A stretch of DNA of 64,000 nt from Fibrella aquatilis (GCF_017353255.1 NZ_JAFMYU010000001.1:372001-436000), one strand, 5' to 3'. Shown: positions 19,033 to 31,054, counted from the stretch's first letter. Numbers and translations: made by a program. Notes: a model not told the origin generated them from the letters alone.

Positions 19033-19071
19033 GTTTACATTTGTTAAATCGTATCGTTTGTTTACATTTGT
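19033..19071 (+). promoter_or_regulatory. XRE promoter with duplicated operator-like 12-mers
   Basis: TTTG at 19040-19043 and TACATTTG at 19063-19070 are separated by 19 bp, exactly the Bacteroidota -33/-7 spacing, 25 bp before the ATG at 19096. Each box lies within a copy of GTTTACATTTGT (19033-19044 and 19060-19071), 27 bp apart. A repressor on either copy would cover a promoter element, so autorepression by the downstream XRE protein is plausible. Confidence 0.6.
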
Positions 19072-19095
19072 ACATCAATAAACGATGATTTACTT

Positions 19096-19581
19096 ATGTC
19101 AATTAATGACAAAATTAAACAGGTCCTGTTAGCCAAAAACCTGTCTCCATCGTATCTGGCGGACGACATTGGCGTTCAACGGTCGAGCATCTCGCATATT
19201 CTATCGGGACGGAATCGGCCTAGTTTAGACATCATCCAGAAGATCGTACGCCGCTTTCCTGAGTTTACGTATGAATGGTTTTTAGAAGACGATGCACAAT
19301 TGTCAACTGATTCCTTCACTGCTCAGCAGGACGCACCACCGCCTACGGCCATGAATCGCACAACTATACGTGCTGATCGACCGGCCGTAGCCAACACCGG
19401 TTACCCAACCGCACGGATAGCCGTTACAGATGGACCAATCGTTCCAAAACAAGTAACGTTCGATCCGCTTACGCCAACACCCCCAGTAGCAGATGAACCT
19501 GGTAGGTCCGTTGGCAAACAAATAGACCGCATCCTCATCTTTTACACCGACGGGACGTTTAGGGAATACACCCCAGCCTAG
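19096..19581 (+). CDS. XRE-family helix-turn-helix regulator
   Basis: A 161-residue DNA-binding protein. Residues 1-65 are an HTH_XRE domain (SYLADDIGVQRSSISHILSG followed by RNRPSLDIIQKIVRRFPE and YEWFLE). Residues 75-145 are a Pro/Thr-rich linker with no recognised fold, ending in a short conserved-looking beta tail (IDRILIFYTDGTFREYTP). Short XRE proteins with such tails are widespread in Cytophagales. Its own promoter has two operator-like 12-mers. Target genes beyond itself are unknown. Confidence 0.85.
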   Translation: MSINDKIKQVLLAKNLSPSYLADDIGVQRSSISHILSGRNRPSLDIIQKIVRRFPEFTYEWFLEDDAQLSTDSFTAQQDAPPPTAMNRTTIRADRPAVANTGYPTARIAVTDGPIVPKQVTFDPLTPTPPVADEPGRSVGKQIDRILIFYTDGTFREYTPA

Positions 19582-19596
19582 GGTGCCTTTTTTACG

Positions 19597-19604
19597 TATC
19601 TTTG
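19597..19604 (+). promoter_or_regulatory. -7 promoter box of the B12 operon
   Basis: TATCTTTG, an exact TAnnTTTG match, located just before the cobalamin riboswitch so that transcripts start at its 5' edge. Confidence 0.7.
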
Positions 19605-19609
19605 TGGCC

Positions 19610-19790
19610 AATGCCGAGGTGCCCGCCGTTTATCTGAGCGACCGGGCTGAAAAGGGAAACCGTCAAAAGCCGGTGCTGTCCCCGCAACTGTAGGTTCATT
19701 ATACGTTGGTTGCCCATGCTACAATGCCACTGTCAGCGTATCAGACGGGAAGGCCGTGCCACCAATTGAACAAGCCAGGAGACCTGCCCC
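19610..19790 (+). ncRNA. Cobalamin riboswitch
   Basis: The adenosylcobalamin-type aptamer is clear from its conserved blocks in order: GCTGAAAAGGGAA (from 19646), GGTGCTGTCCCCGCAACTGT (from 19672), GCCACTG (about 19726), GGGAAGG (about 19747), and the B12 box AGCCAGGAGACCTGCC (19773-19788). The btuB start follows about 80 bp later, leaving room for an expression platform; pairing of the B12-box loop with the leader would shut off expression when B12 is plentiful. Confidence 0.95.
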
Positions 19791-19868
19791 GACATAACCT
19801 GTCAGTTTGATTTCGGGTGAAAATCAGCTGCCAATGCTTAGAGGCTCCCGCAGGGGTAGCTCCGCTTT

Positions 19869-21839
19869 ATGCAGTATGATGGTTTGGTTAGGTCGGCAAG
19901 AAAACGCTGCCCCATCCGGTTATGGCTTGTGGTCGGGTCGCTGCTGCTTGCGCGACCCGTGGCAGCGCAGCAACCGGGTTGGCTCGATACGCTACGGGTG
20001 GTAGACCGCGTAGGGCCAGCCCTCACCGTGGGCCTGACCACCTGGACCACCGACAGCACCGCCCTGTCATTGCTTCAGTTACGCACCGTGGCCGACGTGC
20101 TGCCCACCTTATTTCCTGTCGCCGTCCGTCAGTATGGCAACGGTATGCTGAGTACCTTATCCGTACGGGGTACGGGGCCGTCGCATAGCCTCGTCAACTG
20201 GAACGGACTCTCGCTGGCATCGCCCATGCTGGGTCAGCAAGACCTCTCGCTACTGCCGGGCATTGCCTTCAACCGCATGAGCCTGCAATTGGGCAGTTAT
20301 AACACCGTGGTGGGGGCCGATGCCGTATCGGGCACCTTGGCGCTGCAAACCACGCCCAACTGGCGAGCCGGTTTTCGGGGGTCGGTGCTGGGCGACTGGG
20401 GGAGCTTTGGTCGCTATGCCGGTCAGGCAACGCTGGGCTACGGCAGCCGGTCGGGGCGGTGGACGGCGCAGACGGGGGGCTACGGCCTGCAACTGGCCAA
20501 CGATTTTCCCTATCAGAACAACACCCGGTTTGGTAAACCCATCGAAAGGCAGACCAACGCGGCTGTGCAGCAATGGGCCATTACGCAATCTTTGTTCGGG
20601 CAGCTAAGCCAACGTACCCTGCTGGCCCTGCATGGGTGGTGGCAATCCGCCGACCGACAGTTGCAACCCGCCATTGGCGAATCGAATACCGGCGAACGCC
20701 AGCAGGATGCCAGCCTCCGCCTGACGGCCCAACTGAGCGGGGGGCGTGGGCAACGGGAATGGCTGGCCCAACTGGGTTTTCTGGAAGACAACCTCCGCTA
20801 TATAAATCCCATTACCCGCACCGACGAACCATCGACGGCCCGGCAGTATATCGTACGGCTGGAACAAACCTGGTCGCTTTGGCCTGGTCTGCCTGCCCGG
20901 TCCAGCTGGCAGCTGCGGCTGGGGGCCGAATCGATCACTGCCACGGGCGTTATTGCTGCTTATCAGGGACAGCGGCAACAGGTACGGGCCGATGGCTACG
21001 CCCTGCTGACAGGGTCGCTTACCCCACGGCTGACCGTGACGGGGCAGTTTCGGCAGGGGTGGGCGGATGGGTTTACACTGCCGCCACTGCCAGCCCTCGG
21101 CCTTACGTATCGGCTGCTGGACCGGGCGGCCTACACCCTCACGGGCCGACTGCACCTAAGTCGTACCTACCGCATCCCTACGCTCAACGACCGGTTCTGG
21201 CGACCTGGGGGTAACGAGTCACTCCGGCCCGAAACCGGCTGGAGCCAGGAGGGAGGCCTCACACTCGAAACCAACCGCCACCCGACTCATTCGTTTCGGT
21301 TGCTGCTGACGGCCTACCATACCTTGCTCCACGATTGGATTTTGTGGCTTCCCCAGGCCAACGCGGGTTATTGGTCGCCGCGCAACGTGCAGGTGGTGCG
21401 TAGCCGTGGCCTGGAGATGCAGGGGACGTACAGCCAAAAAGTGGGACGCCTGACTTACCAAAACGGCCTTAGCCTGGCCTACAACCGCGTAAACGAAGTG
21501 GCGGGGCCATTGGTGCAGGACCCAACCACGCTGGGTCTTCAGCTACCCTACGCCCCCGTCTGGGTGCTCACCAGTCAGCATGCCGTGCGGTTTGGTGGAT
21601 GGTCGGTGGGAGCACAACTCAGCTACACCGGTCCCCAGGCCACCCAAGCCGACCATAGTCATTCGTTGCGGGCATTCTGGCTCCTCAACGCCCAACTCAG
21701 CTACCGTTTCGTACGCCTGCCCGGTTTTACGGCCAGTCTGCACGGCAATAACCTTACCCAGTCTAGTTATCAAACCATCGAAAACAAAGCCATGTCCGGT
21801 ATCAACGGGCGGCTACAGCTTGCGTATGCATTTCACTAA
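19869..21839 (+). CDS. btuB: TonB-dependent vitamin B12 receptor
   Basis: Outer-membrane receptor of 656 residues, assigned to cobalamin by the riboswitch directly upstream and the BtuG-like partner downstream. It has a signal peptide (IRLWLVVGSLLLARPVAAQ), a plug domain (about 60-155, with LSTLSVRGTGPSHSLVNWNG and VVGADAVSGTLAL), then a 22-strand-type barrel ending LQLAYAFH. Unlike many Bacteroidota SusC-type receptors it has no N-terminal carboxypeptidase-like domain, as expected for BtuB. The last 14 bp overlap btuG, indicating coupled translation. Another corrinoid or metal complex is possible but less likely. Confidence 0.88.
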   Translation: MQYDGLVRSARKRCPIRLWLVVGSLLLARPVAAQQPGWLDTLRVVDRVGPALTVGLTTWTTDSTALSLLQLRTVADVLPTLFPVAVRQYGNGMLSTLSVRGTGPSHSLVNWNGLSLASPMLGQQDLSLLPGIAFNRMSLQLGSYNTVVGADAVSGTLALQTTPNWRAGFRGSVLGDWGSFGRYAGQATLGYGSRSGRWTAQTGGYGLQLANDFPYQNNTRFGKPIERQTNAAVQQWAITQSLFGQLSQRTLLALHGWWQSADRQLQPAIGESNTGERQQDASLRLTAQLSGGRGQREWLAQLGFLEDNLRYINPITRTDEPSTARQYIVRLEQTWSLWPGLPARSSWQLRLGAESITATGVIAAYQGQRQQVRADGYALLTGSLTPRLTVTGQFRQGWADGFTLPPLPALGLTYRLLDRAAYTLTGRLHLSRTYRIPTLNDRFWRPGGNESLRPETGWSQEGGLTLETNRHPTHSFRLLLTAYHTLLHDWILWLPQANAGYWSPRNVQVVRSRGLEMQGTYSQKVGRLTYQNGLSLAYNRVNEVAGPLVQDPTTLGLQLPYAPVWVLTSQHAVRFGGWSVGAQLSYTGPQATQADHSHSLRAFWLLNAQLSYRFVRLPGFTASLHGNNLTQSSYQTIENKAMSGINGRLQLAYAFH

Positions 21840-22974
21840 ATCAGGCCCGCTGCGCCACACTACGATTGTTGCCTTACTGGCAACGGCCAGTTTTTTCGCC
21901 CTCCAGGGTTGCGCCGTCACCGATTCCGTTCGCACGGAGCCATACGATTCGGGCGTATTGGTCATTGAAGAAGGCGCCTTTAAAAAGGGCAACGCGTCGG
22001 TAAGCCTGCTTAACGCCCAGACGGGTGCCATTACCGCGCCCAACATTTTTTCGGCCGTGAACGACCGACCCCTCGGCGACGTGCTGCAATCATACACCGA
22101 AATTGGGGGCAAAGGCTACCTGGTGGTTAACAACAGTGATAAGGTGGAAGTGGTGGAGAGCAGCACCTTCCGCAACATCGGCACGATTCAGAAGGGGGTT
22201 AATGTCGCGTCACTTACCGTAGAACAACCCCGCTACATGGTGGCTGCGCCGCCGCAGAGCGGGCAGTACCTGAAAGCCTATGTAAGCTGCTGGGGCGGCA
22301 AGACAGTAGGGGCCAGCGTGGCGGTGATCGATCTGGCTGGTCGGCAGGCGTTTAAACAGATTACCGTGGGGGCGGGGCCGGAGCAACTCGTGCTGGCGGG
22401 CAATCAGGTCTTCGTGGCCAACTCCGGAGGCTTTGGCCTCGACAACACCGTATCGGTCATCAATACGGATACTGATCAGGTGGTGACGACGATTTCGGTA
22501 GGGGACCGGCCCACGTCGATGGCCTACGATGCCGATAACAACGTCATCTACGTCTTGTGCAGCGGCAAATACGCCTATGATTACGTAACGAACAAAGTGG
22601 TACCTACCACGGCCGAACTGGTAAAAATAAACCCAACAACCCGGCAGGTAGCTGGTCGCGTGGTTATTGGCGGCAAACCCATTACGGATAATCCGAGCAA
22701 TCTGGTATTCAATAAGACAACCAAAACCCTGTACTTCAACTACGCCGGGGCCGTCTACAGCACACCCGCCGCCGCCACAAGCATTGCGCTTGACAAGCCG
22801 CTCATTAACCGGAGTTTCTACGGCCTCGGCGTTGATCCGGCTACCAACATCATCTACGGTGGCGACGCCAAAGATTTTAACCGGGGTGGCACGGTGGTGC
22901 GATACCAGGCTACGGGTGCCGTACTCGATTCGGCGAAGGTGGGTATTGCACCCAACGGCTTTTACTTCAAGTAG
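21826..22974 (+). CDS. btuG: BtuG-like surface B12-binding beta-propeller lipoprotein
   Basis: A 382-residue lipoprotein with signal and lipobox LQGC (Cys29). The body is a YncE/DUF5074-type seven-bladed propeller with repeated blades (VSVINTDTDQVVTTISVGDRP, shown in part; ELVKINPTTRQVAGRVVIGG; LGVDPATNIIYGGDAK). In Bacteroides, BtuG proteins of this fold sit on BtuB as a lid and bind B12 extremely tightly. Here the gene overlaps btuB by 14 bp under one riboswitch, which supports the same role. The start at 21826 is chosen because it gives a proper lipoprotein signal; the frame is open 82 codons further upstream. A terminator follows. Confidence 0.82.
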   Translation: MHFTKSGPLRHTTIVALLATASFFALQGCAVTDSVRTEPYDSGVLVIEEGAFKKGNASVSLLNAQTGAITAPNIFSAVNDRPLGDVLQSYTEIGGKGYLVVNNSDKVEVVESSTFRNIGTIQKGVNVASLTVEQPRYMVAAPPQSGQYLKAYVSCWGGKTVGASVAVIDLAGRQAFKQITVGAGPEQLVLAGNQVFVANSGGFGLDNTVSVINTDTDQVVTTISVGDRPTSMAYDADNNVIYVLCSGKYAYDYVTNKVVPTTAELVKINPTTRQVAGRVVIGGKPITDNPSNLVFNKTTKTLYFNYAGAVYSTPAAATSIALDKPLINRSFYGLGVDPATNIIYGGDAKDFNRGGTVVRYQATGAVLDSAKVGIAPNGFYFK

Positions 22975-22994
22975 CGCTCAATCGCATGTTTCCA

Positions 22995-23023
22995 CAAAAA
23001 GCCCGCTATTGGCGGGCTTTTTT
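22995..23023 (+). terminator. Terminator of the B12 operon
   Basis: AAAAGCCCGC, loop TATT, GGCGGGCTTTTTT. Confidence 0.9.
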
Positions 23024-23126
23024 CGTTTGGTTAGCCTACGTTATTGGGGTAAGAAAGGGCATTTAAATGGTGTATAGGGCTGTTATGATAGCTAACTCCC
23101 TCTCTAGTAGAACATTAACGTTTCAC

Positions 23127-23156
23127 GTGGATAAGCTGTTGACAATGGGTGGATAA
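23127..23156. other. Two DnaA-box-like sites
   Basis: GTGGATAA at 23127-23134 and 23149-23156, both in the same direction and 22 bp apart, read TTATCCACG and TTATCCACC on the minus strand, each 8 of 9 to the DnaA box TTATCCACA. They lie in an AT-rich 270 bp gap near gyrA. This is suggestive only. Confidence 0.3.
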
Positions 23157-23203
23157 CGGGCCATTCTTGAGTTCTATAATTTATATTATGTTAAGTAGAA
23201 ACA

Positions 23204-23239
23204 CGAAAAAAGAGGGCACCCCATTGGCGTGCCCTCTTC
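23204..23239 (-). terminator. Terminator of the TPR gene
   Basis: Read on the minus strand: AAGAGGGCACG, loop, GTGCCCTCTTTTTTCG. Confidence 0.85.
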
Positions 23240-23248
23240 CACCACTCT

Positions 23249-24715
23249 TTATTTCGATTCAACGCAGGCAATGTTCTTGCCTTCAAATTGTTTCAGAATC
23301 GTCTCCAGTTGCTCCAGCGACGTATTCAGCGCGCTGTCGTCTGCTTTGATTGATTTGGCTTTGGTGAAGTATGGTAGCGCCTGCTTAAACTTACCACAAA
23401 CCCGGCCTTCTACTTCCTTGCCGTTCTTAGTATAATCGGCCATGCTCATGTTGTCCACTTCACGCTTCATCTCAGCACCTTCATTGAAGTAATACACGCC
23501 CAGGTTGAAGTTGGCCTCGAAGCTGTTAGGGTCGGTAGCCAGCACCTTATTATAATAGCCTTTCGACAGTTCGCGGGTTTCGGTTGCTTTCTTGGTCAGG
23601 TCAGCCGCACTCTTCTGCGATGCACCGGCGTCTACCCCTTTGGCTGCTTCTTCTTTCATCTGGGCATCCAGATCAGCCATTTTCTTTTTCTGATCAACCA
23701 CCTTCGTTTGCAGGTCGGTGAGTTGACGCTTCAGATCGGCATTTTTGGGCTGCTTCTTAATGGCACCGGCCAACCGGGCAGCTTCAGCATTATACGTTTC
23801 GAGCACCGCTTTTTCGTCGGCCACTTTCTTGCTCAACTGACCGCCTTTTTTACCGGCGTCCATCGCTTTCTTCGCCTCCTTTTCATACTCGGTGGCTTTG
23901 TTATCATAGAGGATAGCCAGGTTCAGCGCCGATTGTACGTCCGTCGGGTTTTTGTCGTAATAATCTTTCATGCTGGCAATAGCATCATCTACCCGACCCG
24001 ATGATTGGAGGATACTCACGCGGGTAGCGCTCAGGTCGCGGTTGCCGGGCAGAATTTTCAAGGCCTTATCCAGCGTGGCCAAGGCCTTGTCGGTTTCTTT
24101 GTCGTTGTTATACATCTGCGCCAATGAAGCCCAGATGGTAGCATCGCGACCGCCGTTGGCACCATATTTTTCAAATTGCTCTTTGGTTTGGGTCATGTAG
24201 GTACCTTTGTTGGCCCCCTCCCCTTTCGAATTCATCGCCTGCTGCGCACTAATACCAGCATACATGGGTGCGGTAGTATCGGCAGGGTTGATCTGAGCGG
24301 CCATTGACATAGCAGCGTAGGCAGCATCGTAATTCTTTGCCTGATACTTCCGAACACCCTGGTTCATCATGGCCGAATACATCATCTTCCCTGTGAGGGC
24401 GTCGTTGATTTCTTTAGCCATCTTGCCGCCGTTCGGCTCTACCTCCAGCGCTTTCTTATAGGAATCGTAGGCCGTCATGGCGGCGTTTGAATCCAGCGTG
24501 TTGAATTTCTGGTCAACCGCAATGGCTTCATAAATCTGCCCGCGCGTATACCAGGTTTTTGATTTACCCGACAGTTTGGGTTCGGCCACGTTGGCGTCAA
24601 TTTCTGTTTTAGCCTTATCAAGCGCACCCTGTTCTTTCAACAGAATCGCTTTGTTTTGGGCCACGGCTGTTAACGACAGCAGCGACGCGGCCGATAGGAT
24701 CAGGACATGTTTCAT
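23249..24715 (-). CDS. Periplasmic TPR-repeat protein
   Basis: A 488-residue secreted protein with a clear signal (KHVLILSAASLLSLTAVAQ) and TPR units (YEAIAVDQKFNTLDSNAAMT, YQAKNYDAAYAAMSMAAQIN, AQMYNNDKETDKALATLDKA, FEANFNLGVYYFNEGAEMKR). Between about residues 300 and 400 lies a Lys/Ala-rich predicted coiled coil (KKQPKNADLKRQLTDLQTK). It follows gyrA on the same strand, an arrangement I recall as common in Cytophagales. The role is unknown; a scaffold is the natural guess. The frame is open to 24925, but the ATG at 24715 gives the signal peptide at the right place. Confidence 0.8.
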   Translation of the reverse strand: MKHVLILSAASLLSLTAVAQNKAILLKEQGALDKAKTEIDANVAEPKLSGKSKTWYTRGQIYEAIAVDQKFNTLDSNAAMTAYDSYKKALEVEPNGGKMAKEINDALTGKMMYSAMMNQGVRKYQAKNYDAAYAAMSMAAQINPADTTAPMYAGISAQQAMNSKGEGANKGTYMTQTKEQFEKYGANGGRDATIWASLAQMYNNDKETDKALATLDKALKILPGNRDLSATRVSILQSSGRVDDAIASMKDYYDKNPTDVQSALNLAILYDNKATEYEKEAKKAMDAGKKGGQLSKKVADEKAVLETYNAEAARLAGAIKKQPKNADLKRQLTDLQTKVVDQKKKMADLDAQMKEEAAKGVDAGASQKSAADLTKKATETRELSKGYYNKVLATDPNSFEANFNLGVYYFNEGAEMKREVDNMSMADYTKNGKEVEGRVCGKFKQALPYFTKAKSIKADDSALNTSLEQLETILKQFEGKNIACVESK

Positions 24716-24863
24716 GGGAACGGATTGTGCCATGTAGCGTACGTATTGGGTTGATGTTGAAACTAAGAACGAAAATACACATTTCGTTCCGTTTTTAGAC
24801 GCAAAACCGAGTCGCCGGTTTAATCCCCAACGACTCGGTCTTAGCACCAGGCACTTATACCAG

Positions 24864-27419
24864 TTATTCTGCCAACGGGGTAGAAACGTCGTTAACGCTA
24901 TCGGCCGGGCCTTCCGGCACCACACCCACTACGGTTTCTTCGTCCTCCAGTTCATCCTGCACCACCGTTGTCACCGACGAAATAGCGTCGCCATCGCGGA
25001 GTTTGATCACCCGAACACCTTGGGTGTTGCGGCCAATCACGTTGATCTCCCGCACAGGTGTCCGAAGCAGAATACCCGACCGGTTGATCACCATCAGGTC
25101 CACCGAATCAGACGCTTCCAGGATACCCACTAAGGCACCTACTTTTTCGGTAACCTTCAAGGTACCAACGCCTTTGGCACCGCGGTTGGTGATTCGGTAT
25201 TCATCGATAGGTGAACGTTTGCCATAGCCATTTTCCGAGATAACCAGCAGTTGCGCGTCGGGGCTGCCGATGCACACCATGCCCACTACCCTATCGTCGG
25301 GGTGCGAATCGTCGAGGGTGATACCTTTTACGCCCGCCGCCGTACGACCCATAGGTCGCACACCGCGCTCGTTGAACCGAACGGCCTTACCCGCCCGTGA
25401 GGCAATCACGATTTCGTTGCTACCGTTGGTCATCACCACGTCGAGCAGGCGGTCGTCCTGATCGATGGTAATGGCAATGATACCGCTCTGACGGGGCCGG
25501 GAGTAGGCTTCCAGCAACGTTTTCTTGATCGTGCCCTGTTCGGTACACATCACGATGTAGTTGTTGTTGATATAATCCGGGTTGCCCAGGTCCTTCACGT
25601 TGATCACGGCCCGGACTTTATCTTCCTGCTCAATCTGAATGTAGTTAGGCAGTGGCTTGCCTTTGGCGTCGCGGGCACCCTCCTGCAACTTGTACACCGG
25701 CAACCAGTACATCCGCCCTTTCTGCGTGAAAATCAGCAGGGTATTGTGCATCGATGCCGAATACAGGTGTTCGGTGAAATCGCCGTCTTTGGTAGTCGCG
25801 CCTTTCGAGCCGGTACCGCCCCGCCCCTGCTGCCGATACTGCGTCAGCGGTGTGCGTTTGATGTAGCCTTCGTGCGAGATGGTGATGATCATTTCCTCAT
25901 CGTCGATCAGCGACAGGTCGTCGATGTCCCCATCAGCCAGGGCGTTAATCTGGGTGCGGCGGGGATCACCATACCGGTCTTTGAGATCGGCCAGCTCGAT
26001 CTTGATGATCTGCCGCTTGCGCTCGTCCGAGGCCAGAATCTCGTTGTAGTCGGCAATAGCGCGCATCAGCTCGTCATATTCCGCCTGGATTTTGTCGCGT
26101 TCCAGACCCGTCAGGCGCTGGAGACGCATTTCCAGAATGGCTTTTGCCTGGGCGTCCGACAAGGCAAAATCGGTCATCAGGCCTTTGCGGGCCACCTCGG
26201 CATCGCGCGAACCACGGATCAGCTTGATCACGGCGTCGATATTGTCAAGCGCAATGAGCAGACCCTGCAAGATATGCGCCCGCTTTTCGGCCTCGCGCAG
26301 TTCATACTGCGTCCGGCGCGTGATTACCTCATACCGATGCTCTACGTAATAGCGCATCATGTCCTTAAGGTTCAGGATCATAGGGCGGCCTTTTACCAGG
26401 GCCACGTTGTTGATGCTGAACGACGATTGCAGGGCGGTATGCTTATAGAGGTTGTTGAGCACTACGCTGGCATTGGCATCACGCTTGATGTCATACACCA
26501 CGCGCATGCCGTCGCGGTCCGACTCGTCGCGGAATGCCGAAATGCCCTCGATCTTTTTCTCGTTGATGAGATCGGCGGTTTTTTCGAGCATCACCGACTT
26601 GTTGACCATGTACGGAATCTCCGTGACGATGATCTGGGTTTTGCCTTTATGCTCTTCAATAGTAGCGTTGGCCCGGATCACCACCCGACCCCGCCCTTCG
26701 CGGAAAGCCGACTGCACACCGCTCATGCCGAAGATGGTGCCACCCGTCGGAAAATCGGGGGCCACCACGTGCTTCATCAGCTCATCAATCGTGATGTCGT
26801 TGTTGTCCAGGTAAGCCGTGATACCATCCACCACTTCCGACAGGTTGTGCGGGGCCATGTTGGTGGCCATACCCACGGCAATACCCGACGAGCCGTTGAG
26901 CAGCAGGTTGGGCAGTTTGGCGGGCATCACGGTTGGCTCCTCCAGCGAATCGTCGAAGTTGGGCTGGAAATCAACGGTTTCCTTGTAGATATCGCCCAGC
27001 ATTTCTTCGGCAATGCGTTTCAGGCGGGCTTCGGTATAGCGCATGGCCGCCGGCGAATCACCGTCGACGGAACCGAAGTTACCCTGCCCATCGACCATGG
27101 GGTAACGCAGGGACCAGTCCTGAGCCATCCGCACCATGGTATCGTAAACGGACGAGTCGCCGTGGGGGTGGTATTTACCCAGCACCTCGCCCACGATACG
27201 GGCTGATTTTTTATGTGGCTTGTTGTAATTAACGCCCAGTTCAGCCATGCCAAAGAGCACGCGGCGGTGTACGGGCTTAAGACCATCACGCACGTCGGGC
27301 AAGGCCCGGGCAATAATCACCGACATAGAATAGTCGATGTAGGCACCACGCATTTCGTCTTCGATATTGATCGGGACTACGTTGCTGGGGTTCTCCATTT
27401 CGGGAGCTTGATCTGCCAT
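24864..27419 (-). CDS. gyrA: DNA gyrase subunit A
   Basis: Cleaves and rejoins DNA so that GyrB can introduce negative supercoils. 851 residues. It has the N-terminal [19 protein letters not shown] block, [20 protein letters not shown] with Ser and Asp at the quinolone-critical sites (E. coli 83 and 87), and the catalytic Tyr in [10 protein letters not shown]. The C-terminal pinwheel has repeated blades. The GyrA box is present as [11 protein letters not shown], which separates it from ParC. No quinolone-resistance substitution is seen. A -7 box lies 70 bp upstream. Confidence 0.97.
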   Translation of the reverse strand: MADQAPEMENPSNVVPINIEDEMRGAYIDYSMSVIIARALPDVRDGLKPVHRRVLFGMAELGVNYNKPHKKSARIVGEVLGKYHPHGDSSVYDTMVRMAQDWSLRYPMVDGQGNFGSVDGDSPAAMRYTEARLKRIAEEMLGDIYKETVDFQPNFDDSLEEPTVMPAKLPNLLLNGSSGIAVGMATNMAPHNLSEVVDGITAYLDNNDITIDELMKHVVAPDFPTGGTIFGMSGVQSAFREGRGRVVIRANATIEEHKGKTQIIVTEIPYMVNKSVMLEKTADLINEKKIEGISAFRDESDRDGMRVVYDIKRDANASVVLNNLYKHTALQSSFSINNVALVKGRPMILNLKDMMRYYVEHRYEVITRRTQYELREAEKRAHILQGLLIALDNIDAVIKLIRGSRDAEVARKGLMTDFALSDAQAKAILEMRLQRLTGLERDKIQAEYDELMRAIADYNEILASDERKRQIIKIELADLKDRYGDPRRTQINALADGDIDDLSLIDDEEMIITISHEGYIKRTPLTQYRQQGRGGTGSKGATTKDGDFTEHLYSASMHNTLLIFTQKGRMYWLPVYKLQEGARDAKGKPLPNYIQIEQEDKVRAVINVKDLGNPDYINNNYIVMCTEQGTIKKTLLEAYSRPRQSGIIAITIDQDDRLLDVVMTNGSNEIVIASRAGKAVRFNERGVRPMGRTAAGVKGITLDDSHPDDRVVGMVCIGSPDAQLLVISENGYGKRSPIDEYRITNRGAKGVGTLKVTEKVGALVGILEASDSVDLMVINRSGILLRTPVREINVIGRNTQGVRVIKLRDGDAISSVTTVVQDELEDEETVVGVVPEGPADSVNDVSTPLAE

Positions 27420-27487
27420 AAACGGAAGGGGGATTTCGCGAAAATTTACAATTTTGTCCGTAGCGTTTCACAGCGAACGGCTATAGA

Positions 27488-27495
27488 CAAATATA
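27488..27495 (-). promoter_or_regulatory. -7 promoter box of gyrA
   Basis: CAAATATA on the plus strand is TATATTTG on the minus strand, an exact TAnnTTTG match, with a leader of about 65 bp. Confidence 0.6.
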
Positions 27496-27779
27496 CAATT
27501 TTTCCGGGTAAATTAAAAGTTAAACCCTACAATCGCGCGCAAGAGGCCTTATTTACCAAAATCCACTCCCCTCCTATCCACTTCATAGTCAGACCGTGGA
27601 ACAGTGGTTATATTCTTTCTGAAATACAATTATTCGTCTTCTAAAACAGCTTTATAGTCGTTAGCTGTTGGGCACTAGTTATTAGACTAAAAAAACGGTC
27701 CCAGATTGCCTTATTCCTTCGAGCGGGTGTCGAAAAGAAGGGTCCGACCCGATCCGGTCAACGCGGCCATAAGACAACA

Positions 27780-27815
27780 AAAAAGCCGCGCTATGAATCA
27801 CAGCGCGGCTTTTTT
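27780..27815 (-). terminator. Terminator of dapA
   Basis: Minus strand: AAGCCGCGCTGTG, loop, AGCGCGGCTTTTT with T-runs on both strands. Confidence 0.9.
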
Positions 27816-27833
27816 GTGAAAAATCCAGGTACG

Positions 27834-28730
27834 TTAGGCCACCAACTCTAATAACCGATCTTGTTGCAGAACGGCGCGTTGACGTTCGCCCAAGTCATCG
27901 GAAGCTCGCATCAGGGGCAGACGTACTTCGGGCAAAATCAGCCCCATGATGGATAGTATATTCTTGATACCCACGGGGTTTCCTTCTTCGTAAAGCAGTG
28001 GGTCGATGCGCAGGAAATGGCCCAGTTCGTGGCTGGCGGTTTTGAAATCGCCCTGCAAGGCGGCGTCGATCATGGCGGTAAACTTGGCCGGAAACGCATT
28101 GGCAACCACCGACATCACCCCTACCCCACCGATACTGATAATGGGCACGCCTTGCACGTCGTCGCCGGAAATTAGCAGGAAATCGTCGGGCTTGTCGCGG
28201 GCAATTTCCATGCACTGCTCGATCACGCAGGAGGCCTCCTTCACGCCAATAATGTTGGGGTGCTGAGCTAGTTCCACAATCGTGTCGGCGCTCATGTTGA
28301 TACCCGTCCGAAACGGAATATTATAGAGAATGACTGGCACCGGGCTGGCGTCGGCAATGCGCGTGAAGTGTTCGATCACCCCCCGTTTTCCGGGTTTATT
28401 GTAGTACGGACAAACCGATAGAATAGCATCAACGCCTTGAAAATCAATGGCTTTCATGCCCGACACCACTTCGCTCGTCACGTTACCACCCACGCCGTAG
28501 ACGATAGGCAATTGCTTTGGGTTATTGGCTTTGAGGTAGTCAAGCAGTTGCGCCTTTTCGGTCTTTGTCACCGTCGGCGACTCCCCCGTGGTGCCTTGCA
28601 GCACAATATAGCGCACCCCGCCTTCCGAGACGTGGTTGATGACCCGGCCAAAGCCATCGAAGTCGATGGTATGGTCGGTGTTAAAGGGTGTGACAATGGC
28701 GACACCTACGCCGTGAAAAAGAGAGGACAT
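27834..28730 (-). CDS. dapA: 4-hydroxy-tetrahydrodipicolinate synthase
   Basis: First committed enzyme of the diaminopimelate/lysine branch; condenses pyruvate with aspartate semialdehyde. 298 residues. It has GTTGESPT (about 46-53), the catalytic Tyr in VCPYYNKP, and the Schiff-base Lys in IIGVKEAS. The TIM barrel and C-terminal helical tail are complete. The start ATG is 25 bp downstream of a -7 box that overlaps the end of ligA, so it is transcribed separately or in addition to read-through from ligA. Confidence 0.95.
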   Translation of the reverse strand: MSSLFHGVGVAIVTPFNTDHTIDFDGFGRVINHVSEGGVRYIVLQGTTGESPTVTKTEKAQLLDYLKANNPKQLPIVYGVGGNVTSEVVSGMKAIDFQGVDAILSVCPYYNKPGKRGVIEHFTRIADASPVPVILYNIPFRTGINMSADTIVELAQHPNIIGVKEASCVIEQCMEIARDKPDDFLLISGDDVQGVPIISIGGVGVMSVVANAFPAKFTAMIDAALQGDFKTASHELGHFLRIDPLLYEEGNPVGIKNILSIMGLILPEVRLPLMRASDDLGERQRAVLQQDRLLELVA

Positions 28731-28754
28731 GTACGGTTCCGGGTTGTATTACGT

Positions 28755-28762
28755 CAAAGTTA
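28755..28762 (-). promoter_or_regulatory. -7 promoter box of dapA
   Basis: CAAAGTTA (plus), TAACTTTG (minus), 25 bp upstream of the dapA ATG. Confidence 0.55.
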
Positions 28763-28769
28763 CGGATTT

Positions 28770-31054
<2,285 letters not shown>

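Larger units (their letters stand above)
27420..27833. other. Intergenic region gyrA-dapA
   Basis: 414 bp without a gene. It holds the gyrA promoter (27488-27495) and the dapA terminator (27780-27815); in the middle I see nothing further. Confidence 0.7.

Noticed and set aside
25746-27206. 486-codon plus-strand frame
   Set aside because: Antisense to gyrA; composition (His/Arg/Val-rich) is that of a shadow frame and no domain is visible.
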